A DNA stretch of 64,000 nt from Gracilibacillus timonensis (GTDB lineage: Bacteria; Bacillota; Bacilli; Bacillales; Amphibacillaceae). This document shows, in pieces, positions 46,276-55,851 of this stretch. The DNA is taken from positions 2,049,346 through 2,113,345 of the forward strand of contig NZ_FLKH01000012.1 of NCBI RefSeq assembly GCF_900086715.1, written 5' to 3'. The position numbers and the translations under genes were made by a program. The notes under the pieces are model-generated. The model was not told the origin of the DNA and did no database searches. It saw nothing but the letters and a program-made list of their open reading frames with translations. Each line of letters begins with the position of its first letter. The first letter of the stretch is position 1.

Positions 46276-48633
46276 CTAATAAATATCTTTTGGATCTAAC
46301 ATCTTTGGATTGTTTTTTTCACGATATTTCCCAGGAGTCGTCCCTTCATTTTTTTTGAATATCCTGATGAAACTGTGTGCATTTACATAGCCAACAGACT
46401 TTCCGATATCCTTTACACTTAGTGAACTATGAATTAATAAATCCTTTGCTTTAGCTAAACGTAAGGATATTACGTACTCCATAAATTTCATTCCAGTTTT
46501 CTGTTTGAATAAGCGACTAATATATGCATAGTCTAGGCTGAGCTCATTCGCAATGCCATTTAATGATATTTCGTTATGATAATTCTTCTTAACGTACTCC
46601 ATAATTTGAGTGGAAATGTCGAGATCTTCTTTCGTTAGTTGTGCTTTTAGTACATCAATAAGGTCTTCCATATACTTTGTTACCCAATTTTCTAATTGGA
46701 CTAATGTATCAAACTGTGTGATTGTATGATATAAATCTAAATCTTCTTCATCTGATTTATCTTTTAATCCTAGCTCCGAGCTTTTATGTGTGATGGAAGT
46801 AACTAATTCTAAAATCATATGTTGAGCGAAAGAGAAAGGATAATTATCAAAGGTTTTAATAAATGTAAACAATTCATCTAACGATTGTAATATGATAGTG
46901 AAATTTGCACTCTTTAAGGCATTTATCATGGAGTATTCCAGCTCTCGTCTTTTTCTAAAGATGCTATCATTCCTATTTTTATCAGAGGCTAACTGCCATG
47001 AACCAATAATGGAGCCATTTCCTTTGTAGGCTCTTAATTCCAATGACCGACATGCCTCTTGATATGAATGTATAATGTGACCAATATATCCGACTTCTTC
47101 TCCTATACCAATAGAAACAGTAATATCTAAATGAGTTGCAATTTGTTTGCTAATCGTTTCAAATGGCTGTAGCAAAGATTCATGTGAGAGCTTTTGATTG
47201 GATTTTTTATAATGATTACTTATAAGCACTATATCCGAGTTGTCATTATTAATACAGATTACTCGAAATTTTTCTGTTAATATTTCCTCGGAAATTTTTT
47301 CGATAAAATAACGATAAAGGTCTTGGTCAATCTCGGTATAGTTTTCTACGAAATCCACGTATTTATCAATACTTATAATACTTACAAAATACTTCCCCTC
47401 AGATGAGAAATCGATTCCATAATTTCTCAACTTACGTATTTGTTCGATGTGGTTATCCGTTTTTGTCTGCAACATGTTAGTTAAAAAATTTTGCTTCATT
47501 ACTGGTAAATTCTTTTGTACTTCTTGTTCCAATTCATCTTTTCTTTCGGAAAACTCTTCAATGGCTGATTGAATAAATGGAAATTCTCTTTTACTAGACA
47601 TTCTTAAATTTTTTTCGGATAGATTTTGTTTTGCGCCAATCATTTGTACTAAAGACTGAATTGGTTTGTATATGCGCTTTCCAATTATTACAGCAAAGAA
47701 TAAAGAGATGATAATGGAAATTCCTAACAGCATTAGTATAAACCAATTATTCACTTTTGTATGGGCGTATAACACCTTTGTCGGGACCAGATAAATGTAC
47801 TTCCAGCCAGTGTGAGGAGAAGTAATGATAGAAAATCGATAATTCTTTCCTCGGTAATGATCATCGAAATTATTCATTTCTTTGCCTAACTGTGGGTGAA
47901 CCGTTTTTAATTCTTGGGCAGTAAGTGGTTCCCCTCTTTTAATGTCAAATCCATATTCCCCTTTAGGGTGAAGCATCCAGATTTGTTCTCCTTCACGCAT
48001 TAATTCTGCTGAAGGACTTTTAAACAATACCTGTTGGTTTAGATTTACAATGATAGCACCAGTATTATGTTCGCTTGCCAATGGCAGGGGGCGAATCAAT
48101 GTGACCGTAAGTGGATTTTTTGATTTATTTGGATTTATTCCGTCTGAAAAGAACCATTGCTTTTCGTTATTCATTTTATTAAATGCAGATAATATATTCT
48201 TTTGTTCAAAATGAGCTATTGGTTCTAAACCAGTGATAGCGGATTGCAACATATTAATATTTTTGTAATAAACATAGAGGGAGTCAATATAAGGGGAGTT
48301 TATATAAAAATCTCTAAGGTGATATTGTATTTGATAGATCAGTGGCTTCATCTGATCTAGATCCCTCATCTCCATTACTTTGGCTAAGGTATCACTATTA
48401 GCTAACTGAATCGACATAGAATCAATATTGCTTAATTGATAATCCATTAGCCTTCTAGTTTGTTCCAGTACTTGTAAACTTGACTTATCTATCTCCTGTT
48501 GTAACACACGCTGACTATGCCAATTCCCAAATAACCCAACAAAAACAATAGGTATCACTACAAGGGCACATAAACTAAACGAAATATTCAATAAGAGCCT
48601 TCGGTATCTAAGATTAAAGAAAAAATCTTTCAT
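46276..48633 (-). CDS. Membrane-anchored AraC-family sensor-regulator
   Basis: The 785-residue protein combines a membrane sensor with DNA binding in one chain. It has a first membrane segment (about 14-36), an extracellular Cache-like domain (about 40-290), a second membrane segment (about 297-318), a HAMP-like stretch, a cytosolic GGDEF-like/linker region and an AraC double HTH at the end (about 685-780, with SLSVKDIGKSVGYVNAHSF and TPGKYREKN). There is no kinase or receiver domain. It is upstream of and co-directed with the opp/sulfatase operon and probably senses its substrate outside the cell. Confidence 0.92.
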   Translation of the reverse strand: MKDFFFNLRYRRLLLNISFSLCALVVIPIVFVGLFGNWHSQRVLQQEIDKSSLQVLEQTRRLMDYQLSNIDSMSIQLANSDTLAKVMEMRDLDQMKPLIYQIQYHLRDFYINSPYIDSLYVYYKNINMLQSAITGLEPIAHFEQKNILSAFNKMNNEKQWFFSDGINPNKSKNPLTVTLIRPLPLASEHNTGAIIVNLNQQVLFKSPSAELMREGEQIWMLHPKGEYGFDIKRGEPLTAQELKTVHPQLGKEMNNFDDHYRGKNYRFSIITSPHTGWKYIYLVPTKVLYAHTKVNNWFILMLLGISIIISLFFAVIIGKRIYKPIQSLVQMIGAKQNLSEKNLRMSSKREFPFIQSAIEEFSERKDELEQEVQKNLPVMKQNFLTNMLQTKTDNHIEQIRKLRNYGIDFSSEGKYFVSIISIDKYVDFVENYTEIDQDLYRYFIEKISEEILTEKFRVICINNDNSDIVLISNHYKKSNQKLSHESLLQPFETISKQIATHLDITVSIGIGEEVGYIGHIIHSYQEACRSLELRAYKGNGSIIGSWQLASDKNRNDSIFRKRRELEYSMINALKSANFTIILQSLDELFTFIKTFDNYPFSFAQHMILELVTSITHKSSELGLKDKSDEEDLDLYHTITQFDTLVQLENWVTKYMEDLIDVLKAQLTKEDLDISTQIMEYVKKNYHNEISLNGIANELSLDYAYISRLFKQKTGMKFMEYVISLRLAKAKDLLIHSSLSVKDIGKSVGYVNAHSFIRIFKKNEGTTPGKYREKNNPKMLDPKDIY

Positions 48634-49309
48634 TCAAATCCCCTACTCCCTTTTTTGATAGATAAGTTTAGCACATAATTGTAATCATATTCAGCGCAGC
48701 TCCTTGTATAAATACTTATGCGGTTAATAACGTATTCATACAATGTTATCGTAAGAAACGATGGGGAACACGTCTATGTTTTCATTTTATTCTATCATCT
48801 ATAGTTTTAAACAGTAGTATATTCTCTAAAAAATAGGTAGTTAACGACCGACTGCATCACTATATAAGTTGAATGAAATAATGTCTCATGGATCGGATAG
48901 GTGCTACCTTCCAGCAGAGCTGTAAGACGTGTGAATGACCATTCCGAGGTATTATTAGGAAATATTGCGGGTAAGGACTTGCTTGTCACACATTTTTGTT
49001 ACATTTATAAGTTCAACTTATATAGTAGGGTTTGTTTTTATTTGAAAAATCAGTGAGGTTTATCGTAATTAAAATAATCCAATATTTAAGCTTAAAATGG
49101 TGCATAAGATTACCAAAGAAAATTAGATAAACTAGAACTGTGGACAATAATGTAAACGCTGTCTTTTCGCGTCGTAAATGAGGGTTTGATGATAAATGGT
49201 TGTGTACTAGGATGATATAGTATTAATAGGTATGCTTATAATAGTGATTGCTGTACCTTTTAAGAAGTTGGTCTATGGGATGAACCAAATATTGCAATGA
49301 GGGAAGGTG
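48634..49309. other. Gene-free AT-rich stretch
   Basis: This part of a 1.1-kb gap has only short frames in all directions, and I could not recognise any as a gene remnant. The one clear signal is a cre-like box at 49151-49164. The part near 48633 should hold the promoter of the minus-strand regulator. Confidence 0.5.
49151..49164 (+). promoter_or_regulatory. Candidate cre box in long intergenic region
   Basis: TGTAAACGCTGTCT fits TGNAANCGNWNNCW at every fixed position. It is 574 bp upstream of the kinase gene and 518 bp from the regulator gene on the other side, so its target is unclear. Confidence 0.45.
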
Positions 49310-49477
49310 ATGAGCAATGATAGGAAGTTTTCACATGTGCAATTAAATTATCGAAGATTGTCTCAAGCTAATGGGAAGAATCAAAATATGATGTCTAAAA
49401 TCAGTAAACGAACATACGTAATCTTACATACAGAAGCTATTTTTCTCAGTGTATCTATTCGGCTATGCAAGAATTAG
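49310..49477 (+). CDS. Possible small gene of 55 codons, unrecognised
   Basis: An ATG preceded by GGGAAGGTG opens a 55-codon frame in an otherwise empty gap. The product is basic (many Lys, Arg and Asn) with a short hydrophobic patch near the end (AIFLSVSI). I see no known motif. It could equally be chance in AT-rich DNA or a decayed gene. Confidence 0.25.
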   Translation: MSNDRKFSHVQLNYRRLSQANGKNQNMMSKISKRTYVILHTEAIFLSVSIRLCKN

Positions 49478-49640
49478 TTGACAGTTAATCGCAGCTTCTT
49501 TCCAATCAATCAAAGAGATACCACCCTCGCTTTTTTTAAACTGATAAATAGTTCCTTTCGTGATAATGGGTTAATAACGAACTTATTTAATATTGATTAG
49601 TTAAAGGGTTTCTTTAGGATATGCAACATACATGATGGAG

Positions 49641-49678
49641 GAAGTAGGATGCTCAACGTGGTGTCCTGCTTTTTTCTT
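49641..49678 (+). terminator. Terminator-like hairpin before the kinase gene
   Basis: AGTAGGA pairs with TCCTGCT (7 bp, one G-U) and is followed by TTTTTTC. It lies 50 bp upstream of the kinase start, with no obvious gene to terminate. It could close a transcript from the gap or act as a leader attenuator. Confidence 0.45.
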
Positions 49679-49726
49679 CATTTCCGGTGAATAATAAGAA
49701 ATGCTCATTAGAAGGAGGCAGTTTTA

Positions 49727-51484
49727 TTGAACTACAAATGGAAACATTTATTTACGCATACACGTCATCATATTCATTATAAATTATTTTGGACCGTTGT
49801 AATAGCGCTGATTACCTTGTTAGTTATTGTTATCAGTATGGCCTTTTATTTCGCCACAAATGAGTCATATAAAGAAATGAGACGATCCAATCAAGCAGCT
49901 ATGGAGATGGCACAGACCTATATGCAAGAAAAAATCACCGATTATGACGAACTGCTTTATTCCTTATTATTTGATGAGAACTTTGTGAATAGTTTAAAAC
50001 TTACTACGGATGATAGTGAGATCTTTGCAGCGAGACAATACATGGAAAGACGCATGATTAATCTGTTTAATAGTAATCCAAATAATATCAAACAAGTGCA
50101 GACTTACACCATATGGGATGAGCGATTGGTGTCCTTAACCGATTATCAAACTGCTTATCATTATCATGAACCAGAATGGCAAAATCTTGACTATGAGGGT
50201 CGTTTTCTAGTCGATATGAATCAAGAGGCTTTTGCCATCAAGCGGAACGTCAATGATTTTTATACGAGAGAACGGATTGCAGCGATATCGTTATCCGTGA
50301 AATGGGGCGTGATGGCCAGCGCCTTCCAAATGTTACAAGGAAAAGAAGAAGACATTATTTTAGTAGTAAATGGGGATGGAGAGATTGTCCATCAACCATT
50401 TGCCGATCAGTCGAAGGAATCCCAACTGACGGATTTAGCACAGAATGACCAATTGTATCAAGAAACATTTTTAGAATTAGAATCGTTTTATGCCTTTCAG
50501 CAGGCTGTTCATGATAATATTCACATTTTAAAGTTGATCCCAAAACAATCTGTGCTGGCAAGTGGGGAGTCTATTATTCAGTTCGGTATACTCATTGGAG
50601 TAATTGCTATTTTTATGATCATTGGCTTTTCCGTGTTTTTCTACTGGAAAGTAACCAGACCAATCAGTGTATTAGCGAGTGAAATGGATAAAGTGGTTCA
50701 CGATAATTTTCAAACTACTATGGAGATTGACCAAAATCGATCGGATGAAATTGCTATCCTGCAACGGAATTTTGTCGATATGATTCACCAATTGAAGCAT
50801 TTAATTGAGATTGAATATAAACACGCGCTAGAAAAACAACAAGCTCAGTATCAAGCGCTTCAGCATAAAATAAATCCGCATTTTCTACATAATTCCTTAC
50901 AACTGATTGGTAATGGAGCTTTGTCCAATGAAGGGAAGCAGGTATATCGCATGATTCAAGCATTAGGCGAGATGTTCCGTTATACACTGCGGGCCAACAA
51001 AGATGTCGTCACCATTGATGATGAAATCAAACATTTACAGCAATATCTGTATATTCAAAAGCAGCGGTTTCAAGATCGTCTTGTCTTGGATTTATATGTG
51101 GATGAGGAAGTAAGCTGCAGTACTATACCGATTTTAACCTTACAGCCGATCGTCGAAAATGCATTTTCGCATGCCTTCGCCTCGGATGATCAGAAATGGC
51201 GGCTTTCCATTACAGTAGAAATTGTATTAGAGGAAGTAGAGATTTTGATTGAAGATAATGGAAAAGGGATGGAGCCAGCGACATTGCAAAAAGTTCTAGC
51301 ATCATTACAAGGACACCATAAAGACTTATCCTATGTCAAGCAAAGTATTGGACTGCAAAATGTTAATAATCGCCTGAAAATAATCTATGGGGATGACTAT
51401 GGCATTCATATGTACAGTAAGCAAGGGGGAGGGACTTCAGTTCTTATTCGAATACCACTTATTTTAGAGGAGGATGCACAATGA
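49727..51484 (+). CDS. Sensor histidine kinase, YesM-like
   Basis: The gene starts with TTG eight bases after AAGGAGG. The 585-residue protein has a membrane segment (about 18-42), an extracellular sensor (about 43-280), a second segment (about 283-308), a HAMP linker, the phosphorylated His385 in INPHFLHNSL, and a HATPase domain with LQPIVENAFSHAF, DNGKGMEP and QSIGLQNVNNRL. Its stop overlaps the regulator start (ATGA). It should sense a sugar outside and switch on the importer at 52646-55762. Confidence 0.94.
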   Translation: MNYKWKHLFTHTRHHIHYKLFWTVVIALITLLVIVISMAFYFATNESYKEMRRSNQAAMEMAQTYMQEKITDYDELLYSLLFDENFVNSLKLTTDDSEIFAARQYMERRMINLFNSNPNNIKQVQTYTIWDERLVSLTDYQTAYHYHEPEWQNLDYEGRFLVDMNQEAFAIKRNVNDFYTRERIAAISLSVKWGVMASAFQMLQGKEEDIILVVNGDGEIVHQPFADQSKESQLTDLAQNDQLYQETFLELESFYAFQQAVHDNIHILKLIPKQSVLASGESIIQFGILIGVIAIFMIIGFSVFFYWKVTRPISVLASEMDKVVHDNFQTTMEIDQNRSDEIAILQRNFVDMIHQLKHLIEIEYKHALEKQQAQYQALQHKINPHFLHNSLQLIGNGALSNEGKQVYRMIQALGEMFRYTLRANKDVVTIDDEIKHLQQYLYIQKQRFQDRLVLDLYVDEEVSCSTIPILTLQPIVENAFSHAFASDDQKWRLSITVEIVLEEVEILIEDNGKGMEPATLQKVLASLQGHHKDLSYVKQSIGLQNVNNRLKIIYGDDYGIHMYSKQGGGTSVLIRIPLILEEDAQ

Positions 51485-52566
51485 GATGGAAGGTAGTAAT
51501 CGTAGATGATGAAAAAGCTACTTGGGATATTATCGAAAAATTAGCAGATTGGGAAAAATATAATATGGAGGTTGTTGCACATTTTTTCAATGGACAAGAG
51601 GCATTGGATTATTTGCGTGACCATCCGGTTGATGTGTTAATTACTGATATGAATATGCCTACGATGGATGGGACTAGATTATTGGAAAGCCTAACGGCGC
51701 AGTATAAAGATATACAAACGATTGTGATTAGCGGCTATGATGATTTCAAATATGTGCAACATGCGATTCGTTCTCAATCTGTAGATTACTTACTAAAGCC
51801 TGTAAATCCTTTAGAACTGAATAAGGCATTAGAAAAGGCCGTTCTGGAGCGAAAGAAAAGTCTATTCAAAAAACCTTTATCCTTTTCTGACTATGGTGAA
51901 TCGATTATTCCTTTATTGCAAGAATTCAAATGGCGATTGTTTACCGCTATTGAAGCACGTGATCAAACTGGTTTATCTCAAGCATTTGATGAATTAGATC
52001 AAGCACTAAAAAAATATCAGGATGTGACAGAGTCTGTGCATGGAAAACTGCATTATGAATTAATAATTTATGTGGAAGAACAGTTATATCAACACAATCT
52101 ATCCCTGCAATTTCTAGAGCTTTCTCATCATTCAGTAGAATTAAACCTAGACAACCGTATCACGGACACATTATCTCAAATGGAAGAAGTGTTTGTTGTG
52201 TTGTTGCGGTATTTAATGGATTTTAAACAAGAAAACTCTTTTTTACAAATAACAGATGTGAAAGAATATATTGACCGAAATTATCGCAACCCAGCTATGA
52301 CATTGAGGCATATTGCAGAAGAATTTCATGTTAGCAAGGAGTATCTCAGTAAAGCATATAAAGATAAATTTGCAGTAAATGTAACGGAATACATTCTAAA
52401 ACAAAGAATGAATAAAGCAAAGCAGTTAATGGCTAAAGACAATATGAAAATTAAACACGCAGCTGCCTATGTTGGCTACGATGATGTATCTTACTTTTAT
52501 CGAGTTTGGAAGAAGGTATTTGGTTTTCCGCCGGGAGAATTAAAAAAGTCCAAAAACGGAAATTAA
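51481..52566 (+). CDS. Response regulator with AraC-type DNA-binding domain (YesN-like)
   Basis: The 361-residue protein has a receiver domain (1-120; acidic pair Asp9-Asp10, phospho-acceptor Asp56 in VLITDMNMP, LLKPVN Lys), a helical linker of about 130 residues, and a C-terminal AraC double HTH (about 260-358, with FHVSKEYLSKAYKDKF and GYDDVSYFYRVWKKVFG). GAGGAGG precedes the ATG. It is partner of the kinase upstream. Confidence 0.94.
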   Translation: MRWKVVIVDDEKATWDIIEKLADWEKYNMEVVAHFFNGQEALDYLRDHPVDVLITDMNMPTMDGTRLLESLTAQYKDIQTIVISGYDDFKYVQHAIRSQSVDYLLKPVNPLELNKALEKAVLERKKSLFKKPLSFSDYGESIIPLLQEFKWRLFTAIEARDQTGLSQAFDELDQALKKYQDVTESVHGKLHYELIIYVEEQLYQHNLSLQFLELSHHSVELNLDNRITDTLSQMEEVFVVLLRYLMDFKQENSFLQITDVKEYIDRNYRNPAMTLRHIAEEFHVSKEYLSKAYKDKFAVNVTEYILKQRMNKAKQLMAKDNMKIKHAAAYVGYDDVSYFYRVWKKVFGFPPGELKKSKNGN

Positions 52567-52581
52567 TTCTATCAATAAAAA

Positions 52582-52617
52582 TAAAAACGCTTTCTTATTA
52601 TAATGGAAACGAATTCA
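52582..52617 (+). promoter_or_regulatory. Two cre-like boxes before the fifth importer
   Basis: TGGAAACGAATTCA at 52604-52617 fits the cre consensus fully; TAAAAACGCTTTCT at 52582-52595 fits with one mismatch. They lie between the response-regulator stop and the binding-protein start, so the importer may be repressed separately from its regulators. Confidence 0.55.
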
Positions 52618-52645
52618 TAATTAATAGAAAATGGAGGGGTTCAAG

Positions 52646-53923
52646 TTGAAAAAGAGACTAATAAGCATCGTGGTGTTGTTGTTTCTAGGTTTGTTAGCAG
52701 CATGTGGAGATGGAGAGTCTAGTAGTTCTGGCGGGGAACAAGCCTCAGCTGGTGATGAAGTACAGTTGAAGGTATTCTTACCTCAACCAAGGTTTAAGGA
52801 AATCTATGAGAACTATTTTGATCAATTTGCTGAAAAGTATGAAAAAGAGAATGGTGTAAAAGTTACCTTTCAATTAGAGATGCCTGGTTCAAATGAGGCT
52901 TCGCAGATATTGCAGACACGTTTAGCTTCAGATGACAGTCCTGATGTGTTTTCCTTGCACGCCATCAATGAAATTCCTCGATATGCAGAAGCCGGATACT
53001 TAGAGGATTTATCTGATCAAACTTTTGTAGATCATTTGTTGGAAACACCAAGAAATGCTGTCACCTATGATGGTCAAGTAGTAGCAGCTCCAATGGAAAG
53101 TTTACATTGGGGGTTCTTATACAATAAGGATATGTTTGAGGAGCACGGTGTTGAATTGCCTCAAACGTTATCTGAAATGGAGGATGTAGTGGATACCTTT
53201 AATGCGGAAGGGATTACACCTTTTATCTCCGCTTATCAAGATCCAGAAGTACCACAACTTTATCTGCCAGTGGAAGTGGGGGGACAAGTGAACACCAATG
53301 CGCCTGATTTTATTGAGAACATGAATAATGATGAAGGTTCCTTTGCAGATTTAGAAGGTTTCTTTGACATCATGGATCTGCAGAATGCAAATGGTACGGA
53401 GCGGCCATTTGAAACAGATCCTGACCAAGGTAGTAATAAATTTGCCAATGGTGAAGCAGCCATGTGGGTGATGGGGCCATGGTATGCGGAAACGATCTTA
53501 GCAGCAAATGAAGACTTTAGCTTTGGAGTAGCGCCATTGCCAATAAACGATAATCCGGAGTCTACCATGATTAATACGGGTGTCTCTACTTCCCTGGCTG
53601 TATCCAGTCAAAGTGAACACAAAGAAGTGGCAACTGCACTAGTTAATTACATGTTGGATGAAGAGGATTCCAGTCAATTATTTGAAGATTTAAAATTCAA
53701 TCCAGTAACCGATTTTCATGATTTTGAACCTTATCCATGGTTAACAGAAGCACTAGAGCAAGTGGAACAAGGGAAAAATTATCTAGATCCATCGATTCCA
53801 AATGCCGTAAAATCAGAATCTGAAAAAGTTTTCCAGTCTTACTTGGGGGGCAACTTGGATCAAGAAGGTGTCATTGAGGCATTAGATCAAGCATGGAGAG
53901 AAGCGAATAAGCTGAATAATTGA
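52646..53923 (+). CDS. ABC sugar importer, substrate-binding lipoprotein (CUT1)
   Basis: The start is TTG at 52646, behind GGAGGGG; an in-frame ATG at 52631 lies before this site. The 425-residue protein has lipobox LAAC (Cys20), a Ser/Gly linker and a family-1 sugar-binding fold (DDSPDVFSLHAINEIPRYAE, and late WVMGPWYAE). Regulated by the two-component pair in front, it should feed the two permeases behind. Ligand unknown. Confidence 0.92.
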   Translation: MKKRLISIVVLLFLGLLAACGDGESSSSGGEQASAGDEVQLKVFLPQPRFKEIYENYFDQFAEKYEKENGVKVTFQLEMPGSNEASQILQTRLASDDSPDVFSLHAINEIPRYAEAGYLEDLSDQTFVDHLLETPRNAVTYDGQVVAAPMESLHWGFLYNKDMFEEHGVELPQTLSEMEDVVDTFNAEGITPFISAYQDPEVPQLYLPVEVGGQVNTNAPDFIENMNNDEGSFADLEGFFDIMDLQNANGTERPFETDPDQGSNKFANGEAAMWVMGPWYAETILAANEDFSFGVAPLPINDNPESTMINTGVSTSLAVSSQSEHKEVATALVNYMLDEEDSSQLFEDLKFNPVTDFHDFEPYPWLTEALEQVEQGKNYLDPSIPNAVKSESEKVFQSYLGGNLDQEGVIEALDQAWREANKLNN

Positions 53924-53925
53924 TC

Positions 53926-53975
53926 AAGGAGTGGGTGATAGAGGGGTACTTCCTTTATCACCACTCTTTCCCATA
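53926..53975 (+). terminator. Hairpin between binding-protein and permease genes
   Basis: GAGTGGGTGATA pairs with TATCACCACTC (11 bp with one bulge) around a ~15-nt loop, followed by TTTCCC. It lies just after the binding-protein stop and should lower permease expression relative to binding protein. Confidence 0.7.
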
Positions 53976-54011
53976 TACGTGAGGACAATATATCGTAAAG
54001 GAGGAAGACAA

Positions 54012-54938
54012 ATGGGTTCTGCAACAGATGCTAGCAATTTACCTAGGCAAAAAACAAAAAGAAAATTTAACAAATCAAAGCTGTTATCATGGACAATCTT
54101 TATTGGGCCGGCTCTGCTGTTTTATCTGGCTTTTATGTTTATTCCGGCATTTGGTGCCTTTTATTATAGTTTGACTGACTGGAATGGTCTGGCAAGGACC
54201 ACTAGTTTTGTTGGATTAGATAATTATGTAGAAGCTTTTACACAAGATCCAGATTTCCGGCATTCGATTTGGTTTACCTTGAAGTATACCGCAGTGGTGT
54301 TAGTGTTTCAAAATATTATCGCATTGTTATTAGCAGTTATGATTGAATCACGTTCGCGCATGAAGGGATTTTTCCGGACGGTATTTTTTATGCCGAACAT
54401 GGTCAGCTTAATTATTAGTGCATTTATGTGGGTGTTTATCTTTACGATTGTTTTACCCGAATTATCTAAGTATGGGTTATCGATGTTGGATCAAGGATGG
54501 CTGGGGGATGCCGATGTAGCCTTTTATTCCATTGTAATTGTGTCTTTATGGCGTGGAATTGGTTATATGATGATTATTTATATTGCAGCATTGCAAGGCG
54601 TACCACAGCACCTAAAGGAAGCAGCAGTAATCGATGGTGCTTCACCATTGCAAAACTTGCTTCATGTGACGATTCCAATGATTATGCACGCTATTACAAT
54701 TTGTGTCTTTTTAACATTAAATGAAGCCTTTAAAATATTTGACTTAGTATATGGTATGACAAATGGAGGTCCTGGAAGAAGTACACAGGTGATTGCGCTA
54801 AACGTTTATGAAGAGGCTTTCTCTGGTAATTTCAGATATGGTTATGCTAATGCGAAGGCAATGGTTCTGTTTGGCATCGTAATGATTATTACATTTTTCC
54901 AAGTAAGAGTGATGAAAAAGAGAGAGGTGGAATCGTGA
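54012..54938 (+). CDS. ABC sugar importer permease, MalF-like (CUT1)
   Basis: Start 54012 follows AAAGGAGG; the frame runs back to 53931 through the hairpin and is not used there. The 308-residue protein has a basic N-terminus (QKTKRKFNKSKL), six membrane segments (first about 27-50), the EAA loop LKEAAVIDGASPLQNLLHVTIP and VYGMTNGGPGRSTQV. Confidence 0.93.
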   Translation: MGSATDASNLPRQKTKRKFNKSKLLSWTIFIGPALLFYLAFMFIPAFGAFYYSLTDWNGLARTTSFVGLDNYVEAFTQDPDFRHSIWFTLKYTAVVLVFQNIIALLLAVMIESRSRMKGFFRTVFFMPNMVSLIISAFMWVFIFTIVLPELSKYGLSMLDQGWLGDADVAFYSIVIVSLWRGIGYMMIIYIAALQGVPQHLKEAAVIDGASPLQNLLHVTIPMIMHAITICVFLTLNEAFKIFDLVYGMTNGGPGRSTQVIALNVYEEAFSGNFRYGYANAKAMVLFGIVMIITFFQVRVMKKREVES

Positions 54939-55762
54939 GACAGGAACGAACCTTATCCGTGGTTAGTACAGTGCTGTTGATTATTTTTGCGATGATTTCA
55001 TTTTTCCCTATCTATATGGTAGTGGTCAATTCCTTTAAGTCTCAAGAAGAAATATTTAGTAATGTGCTGGCACTGCCATCGAAATTACATTTTGAAAATT
55101 ATACGCAGGCTTTTTCCCAAGTGAACTTATTGCAGGTAACTATGAACTCCGTGGTAGTTACAGTTGTCGGACTGGTTGGTATTGTGCTGGCAGGGGCGTT
55201 GGCAGGCTATAAGCTAGCAAGGACACCCGGAAGGATGAGTAATATCTTCTTCTTGTTGTTTATGTCTTCGATGCTTATTCCTTTTCATTCTATTATGATT
55301 ACATTGACGCAATCGGCAAAGGCATTGGGTTTACAAGGTTCTACTGGTGGTTTAGGGTTGATCTATATTGGTGTGGGCGTTAATATGGCAATATTTCTCT
55401 GTCATGGATTCGTCAAGACGATCCCAAAAGAATTAGAGGAATCAGCAAAAATTGATGGAGCGGGGGAATTTCAAACCTTTATTAAAATTATTTTTCCTTT
55501 ACTGTTACCCATTCTAATGACAGTCGCTATCTTAGATATCTTATGGATATGGAACGATTTCTTATTACCGTTGTTGATGTTAACCGATGTGAATGATTAT
55601 ACGTTGATTCTCTCAGTAAATATGCTATTTGGAGAGTATGTCAATGACTGGCCGAAAATACTAGCATCATTAATTATGACCACGTTGCCAATCGTCATCT
55701 TTTATGCATTTTTTCAGCGATATATATTGGCTGGGATTGCGGAAGGTGCGGTGAAGGGATAA
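54935..55762 (+). CDS. ABC sugar importer permease, MalG-like (CUT1)
   Basis: The gene starts with GTG, overlapping the preceding stop by four bases. The 275-residue protein has six membrane segments, the EAA loop LEESAKIDGAGEFQTFIKIIFP and the C-terminus ILAGIAEGAVKG, as for MalG-type subunits. A terminator follows. Confidence 0.93.
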   Translation: MRQERTLSVVSTVLLIIFAMISFFPIYMVVVNSFKSQEEIFSNVLALPSKLHFENYTQAFSQVNLLQVTMNSVVVTVVGLVGIVLAGALAGYKLARTPGRMSNIFFLLFMSSMLIPFHSIMITLTQSAKALGLQGSTGGLGLIYIGVGVNMAIFLCHGFVKTIPKELEESAKIDGAGEFQTFIKIIFPLLLPILMTVAILDILWIWNDFLLPLLMLTDVNDYTLILSVNMLFGEYVNDWPKILASLIMTTLPIVIFYAFFQRYILAGIAEGAVKG

Positions 55763-55790
55763 GGCTTTTTAGTAAAGATAACTAAACCAG

Positions 55791-55826
55791 ATAAAAGCTG
55801 CCTTCAACAGAAAGCAGCTTTTATCA
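55791..55826. terminator. Bidirectional terminator between importer and DcuC-type gene
   Basis: GATAAAAGCTGC pairs with GCAGCTTTTATC (12-bp perfect stem) around a 12-nt loop. The A/T runs inside the stem ends give a T tail on both strands. The two neighbouring genes converge here. Confidence 0.85.
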
Positions 55827-55851
55827 ATTAATTGCGTATCATTCTATCCAT

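Noticed and set aside
48807-48989. 60-codon minus-strand frame in the 48.6-49.7 kb gap
   Set aside because: No ribosome site and no recognisable motif, and composition like the surrounding non-coding DNA.
49480-49600. Possible transposase remnant on the minus strand before the kinase gene
   Set aside because: Short fragments of open frame appear, but I could not match them to any transposase motif and stops interrupt all frames.
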